In this document: piece by piece, positions 10,701-18,170 of the stretch
Numbering within the stretch: position 1 is the stretch's first letter
Layout: each line of letters starts with the position of its first letter
DNA from: Endotrypanum monterogeii
Taxonomy: Eukaryota > Euglenozoa > Kinetoplastea > Trypanosomatida > Trypanosomatidae
Assembly: GCA_000333855.2 (NCBI GenBank)
Contig: CM007320.1
Coordinates: 2,033,369 to 2,071,329, forward strand
DNA length: 37,961 nucleotides
Direction of reading: 5' to 3'
The notes under the pieces: generated by a model
Told to the model about the DNA's origin: nothing
The model's input: the letters and a program-made list of their open reading frames with translations, nothing else
The model's database searches: none
Position numbers and translations under genes: made by a program

Positions 10701-13700
10701 TTGCGGATTTGGTGCTTCGGGTGCATCAACGGCTGCGTGGCATGTCGAGCATGGCGCTCGCCCTTGTGCAGGAAGCGGGGGCGGGTAAAGGGAGCGTGGA
10801 GACCCGCCGGTGTGCGGCAGCCCTCGGAAAGGATCGCCAACGACTGCTGCACGCCTTCAACACAGAGCGCATAAGCGTGGTGCTGCTTCTGCGTAGTGTC
10901 ATTCAATTTATGCTACGCGTCGCTTGGCCATCCTCGGGAGTTTTGTATCAGAATCCTTTCAGCGGAGAACAGCGGCCGCTAGAGAAAAAGATGACGCCTT
11001 CAGTGATGGCCCCCATCGCCTTTGCAGCGTTGTCGCCGTTTCTTCAGCCCCTGACGATGTTGCTTCACCTCTCCACCCTCTTCCCAGTTCGGTCACTAAA
11101 ACACCTCTGCACGCACTATCAAGGCGCACGCAACATAACCCTGGATGATCTCAGTACGGATGATCAATACGTGTTTCACTACTACCATCGCATGTCACGT
11201 ATGCATCGCGTGGCCGAAGTTGATGGTAGCGGCGGCCCCAGAACTGCCTCTGCAGAAGATCAAATGGAACTGGAGTGTTGGGCACTGTTCCGCTCATGTT
11301 GGATGATGTTCTCCTACTACAAATACACAGCCGAGACACTTCTGGCAGTGCGCTATGGGGGTGTGGCGCCGGCAGAGTCCCTGAACTCAACATCGGTCGC
11401 AGCCGTGCTCGATCGCGCGCCGATCTTGTCGACACAACAGTGTACACTTCTGCGCCTCATCGCCGCATCTGCAGCACCACTGTTGCGCATGTGTTCCTCT
11501 GATATTCAGCAGGCGATGGCCGACACTGCTGTACTTCTGCGCTACGTGCTTTCCGGTACACGACAAAACGCTGCCGCTGCAGCTGATGTCTTGACTATGA
11601 GCGGCTCCGTGCACACTTCCCTGTACAAGTCGCTGAAGCAGCTCTGTGGCGGTCACAAAGTGTTCTGGAAGCAGCTGAACACCGGAGAGCTGATGCTTCT
11701 CCTGTGCGTGGCGGAGCTGGAAATACTGCGTGGCGCCACTGGGTCAGTGGCGCAGCTGCCGCTGTATCGTCATTTCGAGGTGCGCGAGTTCGTGGCAAGC
11801 GCATCGATACCGGAGGCTCTGGGCCACATATTGGGTACAGCATGTGAATACTACATCCATGCGGTACAAGGCATGCTACCAAGCGTCGCCTTCCACGTTG
11901 TTCGCACAGACCTAGCACAGCTTGTCCTGCTGCTAAGCTTCGCCGTGGGTTCAGTGCGCGAGTCCGCGGGCAAGCTACTAATGCAGATAGTCGAATCCTT
12001 TCCTACCTACGCCGCCTACTCCAGCGCCCTGCCGCTTCTGTGGTGCCTGCTAGACGTTCTCGAGTCCGGCACGGCCACACAGATCGAGGCGCTGTCCGAG
12101 CACGTGCACTTCGCAGTCGTCCCTGCGGTGGGTACTGACCCGCACCGCGCAGAGCGTCAGCGGCACACGCTATTTGTTGTCAATGCGGCTCAGCGATGGG
12201 CTGCTTTGCTACAGCAGAGCGCACCTCTGGCCCTCTTCGAAGCAGCCATCAAGTTCATGGTTGTGCAGGAGCAAGAGTCTGGAGAATGGACCTCAACGCA
12301 GTCCGGCAGGCGGAACGCTGGGTCGCGGCTTGCTCTCCTCGCTTTTCAGAGCGGTCTTGAGGAAGCCCCGCCAAATGGAGACCACAGCACTGTCCCAGTG
12401 ATGCACGGAGCCGCGGCAGCGGGCGATACCGTCCTCACCGACTCGGCGCAAACGATGCTCTTGCATGGGCGTGCACAGGGTATACTGCAGGCCGCCGGCT
12501 GGTATGCATCCTTTGAACAGATACAAAGCACTGTTTTAGAACACCTGTGGGCAGCCACGTGTCTCAGTCGGCGTGCCCTAGCAACAACAGTCGCTAGGCA
12601 GCTCCACTCGAATCTCCTACGACCTGCCCGAGTTCTATTCCCAGGGACAGACTACCCGCTTAGCCCTCCGCTCGTGTCTGGGGCATCGACTCTTGGCGAT
12701 GAGAATACTACAGCGCCGGATGAAAGGAACGGTCTGCGGGTGCCTGTGCGTGCTCCAGACCGCGCGGATGTTGCAGCGACCTTTTCTACCGCAGTGGGAC
12801 TACTTGTCACACACAATGGCATTCCCACCGGTCGCTGGCAATTGCTGCAGTACCTTGTACAAGGCGCCGTTCAGACATTTCGCTCCGATGTGTTGTATGA
12901 CGCCATCCTCTGTTGGAAGTGGTTGCTGCGCCAGAACCGCGAGGTCTACCTATTACCGATGCTCCAGGAGCTGGACACAGCATTCGTTTGGACGGCAGCC
13001 AATCGGCTAGGGATTTTCGACGGCTATTGCACATCCGATAGTGGGCAAGTGCAAACAGGAGAGGCTCCCGTCTTTGAGGACACCATTGGGGCAGGTGAGC
13101 GCGCGGGAATCGCCTCAAAGGCCAGATCTCTGGCGTCCATCGACAGCATAGTCGTAAACACTTCTCCACACAAGCTGCTCCTTTCGTTTCTTACTGACAT
13201 GTACGTAGAAGAGAAAAGCCCGCTGTGTCGCACCGTGGAGGTGCTACGCCACCTGTATCTTGTCGCAGCGCACATGATGCAGTTTACGATGGTGTTGTCT
13301 CTGCGGGACAGCATGTTTGGCGAGACGATGCGTTGCATGTTGGTAATTGGCAGCGTCGCGCAGTTGCTGAGAGAAGCAAACATGCAACGGCTGCGCGCCG
13401 GACTCGCAGCGATAGTGCCTTTTCCGGCTATCGGGGCTTTGCGTCAGCGGTGGTATAGTGCACTGCTGCGGTGGTTCACAAAGACCCCGCCCAGATGGTA
13501 CTACGCGAAGGATCCGGAGAGAGCCGTGGAGGAGACGAAGGTAGTACATTCCCTTTTGAGGTTGCTAGAGGCGGAGGAAAATCTCCTCACCCGAACGACG
13601 CTTGGCTTCCTCGACTTCAACACCAGCATGCCCCAAGGGTGGGATAAGCCCGTCGCACATTGTTGGGATTCCCTGAGCGTCGTGCACCAGTCTCGTGTGG

Positions 13701-15625
13701 TTTTGCGACTGGCGACTGACAGCGGCGAGGCAGGGATGAAAAAGCTGATTGCCCAGGAGAACCAGCGACTCCTGAACCTCCTGCAGTTGTTGCACGTCCT
13801 CGTGGAGCACGAGGCGCTGCGGCTCAGTGTATGGCGCACGCCGCGCCGCACTCTCAAAATACCGAACACGACACCTTCCGTTGGCTGGGACAGGTTAATC
13901 GAGTGCGCTGACCACCACAACCCTGCCGTTGTTGTTGCCATGGCCTACCGATTTTCGAGCATCACGGATGTGCGAAAAGAGGCTTCGCGGCGGGTTGTAG
14001 CGCATCCGGAGCGGTATGCGCACGTCGTCGAAGCAATGCAGCTTTACCTTACGGAGGATGTACTGCGCGCTGGTGCGCCGAAACTGTTTCTATTCCGCTC
14101 GTGCACCATCATCCAAGCTCTTCGCCTCCTGGATGCACGCTATGCCGCGTACAATACAGTGTCAAGTTACGCCATTCGAAGCCTACTGTCGCAGCGCAGC
14201 GAGGTGCTCATCTTCTACCTGCCGCAGCTGCTGCAGTTGTTGGCGATGGACAAGAGTGGCAGCATCGAGGCTTTTCTTCTTCACACCAGCGCAAAAAGCA
14301 CTATGTTCACGCACCAGCTGCTCTGGAGCCTGCAGACTGAGGGTGAAGGTAGCGGGCTCCTGGCGACGAAGTGTCAAAATCTCGAGAAACAGATCAAGGG
14401 AACCTTCACGCCAGAGGAGGAGGCATTCTACAAGTCCGAGTTTGCTTTTGTCGATCTTGTGACCTCCCTTTCCGGGGAAATCATGAAGTATGACAAGCCC
14501 CAGCGCAAAGAAAAGCTGCGGCTGCGTCTTCAGGAAGACATCTTCCACGAACTGCCCAAGCTGCAGCACTTATACCTTCCGACCAACCCGGATTTTCGCA
14601 TCACAGGTGTTATCCCGCACACAGCCGGTGCAATGCAAAGCGCTGCCAAGTGCCCGATTCTGGTTCAGTTTACGTGCGTGCCGCGCAATGGCGAGGATAC
14701 GCGCCCCCCAGTCGACCTTGCCGCGAACGCTGACGACGAGCGCGAGAAAGCTGCGGACAACAGTCACGGCTCCGCGCCTCCACACACGGTTGTGAAGGCC
14801 TGCATTTTCAAGATGGGCGACGACTGTCGACAAGACCAGATATCGCTGCAACTAATTGCCTTTATGCAGCGTATCCTGTGTTCTGTAGGTGTGCCGTCCT
14901 TTCTCTACCCGTACCGTGTCGTCACGACCGGACAAAGCAGTGGTATCATTGAGTGCGTACCGCGATCGAAGAGTCGGAGTGAAATCGGCAAACTTGTAGA
15001 GTCAAACCTAGCAGAATTCTTTGTACAGACCTTTGGCGATCCCGAGTCCGTGCGTTTCCGCCGCGCTCGCGAGAACTTTGTGAAAAGCACGGCGGCGTAC
15101 TCAGTGGTCTCCTTCATACTCAACATCAAGGACCGTCACAATGGCAACATTATGATCGACGCCGAGGGCAATCTGGTGCACATCGACTTCGGCTTCCTGT
15201 TCGACATGTCACCGGGTGGTGACATCAACTTTGAGTCGTCGCCTTTTAAGCTGACGACAGAAATGGTGCAGCTCATCGGCAAGGATGTCGAGGGCAAGTC
15301 AACCCTGCAAAGCAAGACACTCACCCGCGCTCTCGTGGACGAGGAAAACTATATTTATTTCAAAACCCTACTAAACCGCTGCTACCTCGCCGTGCGGGAG
15401 TATTCCCATGAAATATGTATACTGGTTGAGCTTATGCTCGATAGTAAGCTACCGTGCTTTAAACCCAAGCAGACCGTCGCCAACCTCGCAGAGCGCCTGG
15501 CCGTTGACATGAACGAAATCGACGCTGCCAACTACATGCGTCGCCGCATTCACGAGTCGAGGCAGAATTACCGAACCTTTCTCTACGACTACTACCAGAA
15601 AGTGGCGGAGGGTATTGAAATGTGA
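7718..15625 (+). CDS. PI4KA: Phosphatidylinositol 4-kinase alpha (type III)
   Basis: The 2635-residue protein phosphorylates phosphatidylinositol at the 4-hydroxyl to make PI4P. The C-terminal kinase domain covers about residues 2360-2630. It begins with KACIFKMGDDCRQDQ, in which the first Lys-containing strand and the RQD motif are typical. It has the catalytic loop DRHNGN near 2472 and the metal-binding HIDFGFLFD near 2488. Before it, about 2053-2240, lies the PIK helical domain, with the signature EVLIFYLPQLLQLLAMD near 2160 and a following HTSAKSTMFTHQLLW segment like that of human PI4KA. The N-terminal 2000 residues are an alpha-solenoid-like region with low-complexity insertions, making it longer than the roughly 2100-residue human enzyme. 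In animals and yeast type III alpha makes the plasma-membrane PI4P pool with scaffold partners; the trypanosomatid location is not visible here. The start is the first ATG of the long frame. It is the last rightward gene before the convergent switch region. Confidence 0.96.
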   Translation: MNDIRFPKWIKSSPSLAMASTLAQILANEFVETASSTSAAFRTSDACEHGGKGAWQGRLVSDECVSSSSNSDGCNGASLDDLGLSEERGRYPVGQNEAHQGGEVSTGYLRMVERLLELNSKELDSFPPVTAAFTSTVYHPWKAPNSPATAISSGSVWFGPPRSSLASTNLNGGGSMSNIGISPDILHDSRVRTLLRLSRLNDLLTPNKAFQLVISQRTAAAMVSFFAFAVSCRHMGLPADRTKGFFTECSALYTNLLSKLPSLRLCGNVILEDLTASLVVCGLKLREDEEGEREDKEARGGTNEAAASATGTPRIPYSVRSTSSSAVVSGAAPLGNGSGPATRTPAPLSSVRDKNLGLFGFGHRALDAIFVHSIPGDIDKCVHDAVAVGILRGISLTHSQQLFSLGSELVNHMHDLTDAFATSTHRRELSYKRVLSILLEAISCSRVIDYERTNNWITAIIQETYVVRGLFQREELHAHVVTATLTMLIRQYQEMARSCATKAVELQMMPDFTEGDQLIELVWKALQDPLGSWEDALSAAERHPLTLFRHNIEVLVEHLLRTEVERLRCYYIITSARAAHHSSSVLLPTEADRTTPERHFSLPLPPLEAERERQETSNVSPRETLGGHQGNTRRGSGRPSAAPYVPSPEEESLRVSICSNIIKFLLLPTSIMNALPKTTGAKQLRASLTEVAARVLKVVTAEDFTSCEDVLVTAIDNRRHITSAAPCPTTPMSPLPATPSGIQSSEATHASMKLLAGSRRHANFSYTFYNCINALVDELIQTALQHQHTEDTAATPAAAATQISLEDVPGEQSPAPLAQDNTSDAMIRGKVAAVCMQSMCSANHHIRSYATSEVMDMVVRLSLQHNAPNTTTEIVISASVPANPEDAREHSEQLRAERLALCFDAMSSILVPTVVDVESCSQAAGAQEEKDGLARSSTTTSNRGESRREGLSRYGQLLCDTYLDSLREHLLHAGERRTNHTPTITPVMAVAVKAFADLVLRVHQRLRGMSSMALALVQEAGAGKGSVETRRCAAALGKDRQRLLHAFNTERISVVLLLRSVIQFMLRVAWPSSGVLYQNPFSGEQRPLEKKMTPSVMAPIAFAALSPFLQPLTMLLHLSTLFPVRSLKHLCTHYQGARNITLDDLSTDDQYVFHYYHRMSRMHRVAEVDGSGGPRTASAEDQMELECWALFRSCWMMFSYYKYTAETLLAVRYGGVAPAESLNSTSVAAVLDRAPILSTQQCTLLRLIAASAAPLLRMCSSDIQQAMADTAVLLRYVLSGTRQNAAAAADVLTMSGSVHTSLYKSLKQLCGGHKVFWKQLNTGELMLLLCVAELEILRGATGSVAQLPLYRHFEVREFVASASIPEALGHILGTACEYYIHAVQGMLPSVAFHVVRTDLAQLVLLLSFAVGSVRESAGKLLMQIVESFPTYAAYSSALPLLWCLLDVLESGTATQIEALSEHVHFAVVPAVGTDPHRAERQRHTLFVVNAAQRWAALLQQSAPLALFEAAIKFMVVQEQESGEWTSTQSGRRNAGSRLALLAFQSGLEEAPPNGDHSTVPVMHGAAAAGDTVLTDSAQTMLLHGRAQGILQAAGWYASFEQIQSTVLEHLWAATCLSRRALATTVARQLHSNLLRPARVLFPGTDYPLSPPLVSGASTLGDENTTAPDERNGLRVPVRAPDRADVAATFSTAVGLLVTHNGIPTGRWQLLQYLVQGAVQTFRSDVLYDAILCWKWLLRQNREVYLLPMLQELDTAFVWTAANRLGIFDGYCTSDSGQVQTGEAPVFEDTIGAGERAGIASKARSLASIDSIVVNTSPHKLLLSFLTDMYVEEKSPLCRTVEVLRHLYLVAAHMMQFTMVLSLRDSMFGETMRCMLVIGSVAQLLREANMQRLRAGLAAIVPFPAIGALRQRWYSALLRWFTKTPPRWYYAKDPERAVEETKVVHSLLRLLEAEENLLTRTTLGFLDFNTSMPQGWDKPVAHCWDSLSVVHQSRVVLRLATDSGEAGMKKLIAQENQRLLNLLQLLHVLVEHEALRLSVWRTPRRTLKIPNTTPSVGWDRLIECADHHNPAVVVAMAYRFSSITDVRKEASRRVVAHPERYAHVVEAMQLYLTEDVLRAGAPKLFLFRSCTIIQALRLLDARYAAYNTVSSYAIRSLLSQRSEVLIFYLPQLLQLLAMDKSGSIEAFLLHTSAKSTMFTHQLLWSLQTEGEGSGLLATKCQNLEKQIKGTFTPEEEAFYKSEFAFVDLVTSLSGEIMKYDKPQRKEKLRLRLQEDIFHELPKLQHLYLPTNPDFRITGVIPHTAGAMQSAAKCPILVQFTCVPRNGEDTRPPVDLAANADDEREKAADNSHGSAPPHTVVKACIFKMGDDCRQDQISLQLIAFMQRILCSVGVPSFLYPYRVVTTGQSSGIIECVPRSKSRSEIGKLVESNLAEFFVQTFGDPESVRFRRARENFVKSTAAYSVVSFILNIKDRHNGNIMIDAEGNLVHIDFGFLFDMSPGGDINFESSPFKLTTEMVQLIGKDVEGKSTLQSKTLTRALVDEENYIYFKTLLNRCYLAVREYSHEICILVELMLDSKLPCFKPKQTVANLAERLAVDMNEIDAANYMRRRIHESRQNYRTFLYDYYQKVAEGIEM

Positions 15626-15735
15626 ACATGCCATTTGGCCCTACTCCGCTGCGTCTGGCACGTGTGTGAGCATCCACACGCACTTGGCCCCTGAATTCTA
15701 CCATGGCGGTGCGCACCACGTACATTTTTTTTTCT

Positions 15736-16711
15736 TCTTTCCAGTATCTACTTGAGGGCGTTGCCCTCCTCCCCTCTGTGATCCCCTTCTCCTGTCTACC
15801 CCGTGTGCTATCAGGGTCTCAGTAATCCACAGTCTTTCTCTGCGTATGTGTGTATACTGGTATGTTTGTTTGAGATGCGGACGGGTGGGCGGACCGCGAT
15901 GAGGATGTAGTCTTGCTCTCAGCTGTAGCTGAGTATATATTTCTTCTGGGGGTCTCAGGAGGCAGACTCCATCTCGCACTGGGCTCAGAACGTTTGAGGT
16001 TCTGGTGCGGCTTCGACCACCGCAGAGCACTTTCTGCGACCGCCTCACCAAAGACTGTTTTGCACCCGCCCACTGTTTTTCTTCTCGACTACAGTTGCTG
16101 CGCTGCACCTATGTTCTCCCTAGTTCTTTCTCCTCCTCACCCTCACCCTTACCCTCAAAGCCAGGTGGCAAGGGCTCTGCCCGACGCCGTGGCGACATCC
16201 TCGATGCAGCACTGCGTTCTGCGCACACAGATGTTTCATCATGCCACGTGCCTGCAAGGCATTGGGCTGCCTTCGTTTGCTGCGCCACGGCGTGTGCGCG
16301 AGTACGGGGAGCGGGGGATGGCGTCCCCGTACCTGCAAGACGCACGACCCGTGTCTCATGGGGGGTGGGGTACCCTTCCTCACCGTGTCCAGGAACGAAG
16401 GTGAGACGGTCACGACACTGCTTTGCCTATGATGCGCTAACCGGGCGAACGCACCTCATACTCGCGTGCGTGGCCCGCGTGTGCCCTGGAAGATGCCGTG
16501 CGACCACGTGCGCCGGCATCGCGGCCATGCGCCAGGAGCTCCGCCCACCAGCCCGCGAAGCACCATCGACCCGCCGCTCCTCGCGCGCGCTGTCCGCGGG
16601 GGGTGGGGGTGGCCCACGCGGTGCATGGCGCGCTTCGGCGGCTGGGGCGATGATGGGTGGGGGGGGGGGAAGGGGCGAGCAAAGGTGTGTTTATACGCTT
16701 GCCGGTTCGCC
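15736..16711 (-). repeat. Inverted repeat copy 1 (retroposon-like)
   Basis: This segment is the reverse complement of 21247-22220 with five substitutions and one G-run length difference (11 versus 10 G near 16659-16669). Homology stops abruptly at both ends. Strand is given as minus because, read that way, its end at 15736 runs into an A-rich tract, as does the plus-strand copy 2. It starts about 110 bases behind the PI4K stop codon, so it probably lies in the PI4K 3' untranslated region, antisense to the presumed element. The open frames inside it (for example plus-strand 16005-16745) are shadows of GC-rich DNA; in that frame the three substitutions inside the copied segment all change residues. 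A degenerate SIDER/DIRE-type retroposon is possible, but no diagnostic signature was verified. Confidence 0.9.
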
Positions 16712-16797
16712 GGCGGCCCATGGCCCCGCGCGGCTTTTTTGGTGAGCGGGGGGGGGGGATTGCGGTGTGTGGTTGATGCGCCGTCGGGGGGGGGGGG
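16598..16797 (+). other. Cluster of long G runs, G-quadruplex-prone
   Basis: The plus strand has G runs at 16598-16603, 16605-16609, 16659-16669, 16672-16675, 16748-16758 and 16786-16797. Four or more G runs allow G-quadruplex folding. The cluster lies where convergent transcription should end, partly inside and partly beyond the inverted repeat. The runs are on the template strand for the leftward unit and the non-template strand for the rightward unit. Confidence 0.7.
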
Positions 16798-16852
16798 CTA
16801 AGGCCACAGGGGGAAGAGAATGCGGACAAACAGGCACGCAAGGAGCGAGGAT

Positions 16853-16872
16853 AAAAAAGTTTTTTTTTTTTT
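16853..16872. terminator. A6-G-T13 palindromic tract after AP-1 sigma
   Basis: Six A, one G and thirteen T form a small AT palindrome about 20 bases beyond the AP-1 sigma stop codon. It could help termination or be a simple homopolymer expansion. No termination function is established from the sequence alone. Confidence 0.2.
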
Positions 16873-16891
16873 GATGACACCGTAAAATTTC

Positions 16892-17389
16892 TCATACACC
16901 TTTGATAACGTTCGTCATCTGGTCAACAATAGAACTGCCCTCCAGCTGAGTCTCGCTGCGCTCCGCAGCGAGGTCCAAGCGGTCGATATATGCAAGTGTG
17001 GCACGTTTGCTGCTCAGTTGCAGCTCTCCTCCAAGAAGCACCTCGTCGAGAATGAAGTACGCGCGGTGAAAGTTGAAGATGAGGTCGAGCTCGCAGACGT
17101 TGCCGAAGTATTGATCGAGCACCTCGACGATGTGATGAATGATCTCCAGCGTCATCAGCTCGTTTTCTGTCTTGTCGACACAAGCAATAAAATACAGAGA
17201 GGCATAGCGGCGGCAAATGTACTTGCGACCCTCCATTTCGAAGATGTTCGACAAGCGTGTGGTGCGACTGAGTGCCAACTGGCTGACTTCTCGAAGAATC
17301 TTCGACTGCTCCTTTTGGGAAAGGGTCACGTACCATCTGGTTAATCTCACCTTGCCCTGGCGACTCATCAAAAGGAGAAAATGAATCAT
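16892..17389 (-). CDS. AP1S: Clathrin adaptor complex AP-1, sigma subunit
   Basis: This 165-residue small chain belongs to the heterotetrameric AP-1 adaptor, which links clathrin to cargo at the trans-Golgi network and endosomes. The whole protein aligns by eye with AP-1 sigma. It has the N-terminal MIHFLLLMSRQGKVRLTRWY, the central RRYASLYFIACVD followed by ENELMTLEIIHHIVEVLDQYFGNVCELDL, then FNFHRAYFILDEVLLGGELQ. SRQGK, ENEL and LDEVLLGGE are closer to AP-1 than to AP-2, whose equivalents read NRAGK and DEMFLAGE. The open frame extends five codons upstream to a TTG, but 17389 is the first ATG after the predicted acceptor at 17528. Length matches the family (about 150-165). It is the last gene of the leftward cluster and sits inside the DNA bracketed by the inverted repeat. 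Confidence 0.95.
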   Translation of the reverse strand: MIHFLLLMSRQGKVRLTRWYVTLSQKEQSKILREVSQLALSRTTRLSNIFEMEGRKYICRRYASLYFIACVDKTENELMTLEIIHHIVEVLDQYFGNVCELDLIFNFHRAYFILDEVLLGGELQLSSKRATLAYIDRLDLAAERSETQLEGSSIVDQMTNVIKGV

Positions 17390-18170
17390 GACGGACACGT
17401 GCAAGGACGGCGAAGACCACCAGCCTCCCCCAATTAGATTCGTCCGTTTGTGACGTAGTACGTGTTACTTGAGCGGGCAATATATATATATATATGCCTA
17501 GAGCAAAAAAGAGCTACTTCTCTTTCCCTGAGTACGAAAAGAATGAGGGATAGGGAGAGTCGAAGAAGAAGGAGCAAGGGCGACGAACAAAGAAAGCAAA
17601 CGATGAAGAGAACAAGTGGCTCTCCTAAGCGAATGATGCATCCCACGAGGAATCCCCATCCCATCTGAATTGATTGTGACACCTTCGTCACCGCGAGAAT
17701 GTGGTGGTGTCGTTTGGGGGGAGAAGAGTACACAGACCAAACGAAGAAGCTGAACTGCTGCCCGCGAAACCCAACCGAAGCTTGACCTTGGGACGAGTAC
17801 CTGTATATATATTTAGTTGTTGTGTCCTGTTGGGAGAAGAAATCTCGCAGGGGTGCTAGCTGGATTTCGTTGCGTTTTTTGTTGTTGTTTGTTTGTTTGT
17901 TTGAGCTTTGGTGCCCTCAAAAGGAGAGTTTCCAAGGTGCTGAAGGGGTGCTGACAGCGTACGTGTGCAACCCCATTTCCCCCCCCCCCCTCCATCACCA
18001 AGAGACGCCTAGTCCCAAACACCCTGCTATATCATCAACAGCACCCACAGCAGGGACCACGTCTACGTTTTGTGAAGGAGTCAAGATGTAGTACGTTATT
18101 GGAGTATATGCCCTATTCTCCACGGAACAGGGGTTACATCATTCCCCGAAGCAGGAGCGGCTTGGCCGTC
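17390..18170. other. Intergenic region between AP-1 sigma and the zinc-finger gene
   Basis: No gene seen. It contains a (TA)n run at 17480-17495, the pyrimidine-rich (minus strand) splice region at 17528-17620 and a T/G-rich stretch near 17875-17905. The right part is the 3' untranslated region of the gene ending at 18171. Confidence 0.6.
17528..17620 (-). promoter_or_regulatory. Trans-splice acceptor for AP-1 sigma
   Basis: On the minus strand a long pyrimidine-rich tract (about 17620 down to 17533) is followed by CTCAG, with the acceptor AG at 17529-17528. The 5' untranslated region would be about 138 bases. No ATG occurs in it before 17389, which supports that start. Confidence 0.6.

Larger units (their letters stand above)
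15626..16891. other. Convergent strand-switch region between two gene clusters
   Basis: Rightward PI4K ends at 15625 and leftward AP-1 sigma ends at 16892, so two polycistronic units converge here. In trypanosomatids such regions are known sites of transcription termination, often marked by the modified base J, H3 variants or RNA genes. No tRNA or 5S rRNA is visible. The region holds copy 1 of the inverted repeat, several long G runs on the plus strand (16598-16797) and an A6-G-T13 hairpin-capable tract at 16853-16872. Confidence 0.8.

Noticed and set aside
16005..16745. 246-residue open frame in repeat copy 1, with a 279-residue counterpart at 21951-21112
   Set aside because: Several frames on both strands of the repeat are equally open and mirrored in the other copy simply because the DNA is near identical. 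The three substitutions inside this frame all change amino acids, and composition is Arg/Pro/Gly-rich low complexity.
15626..16891. tRNA or 5S rRNA genes, common at convergent strand switches
   Set aside because: No B-box-like GGTTCGAATCC motif or cloverleaf-compatible sequence was found in this region.
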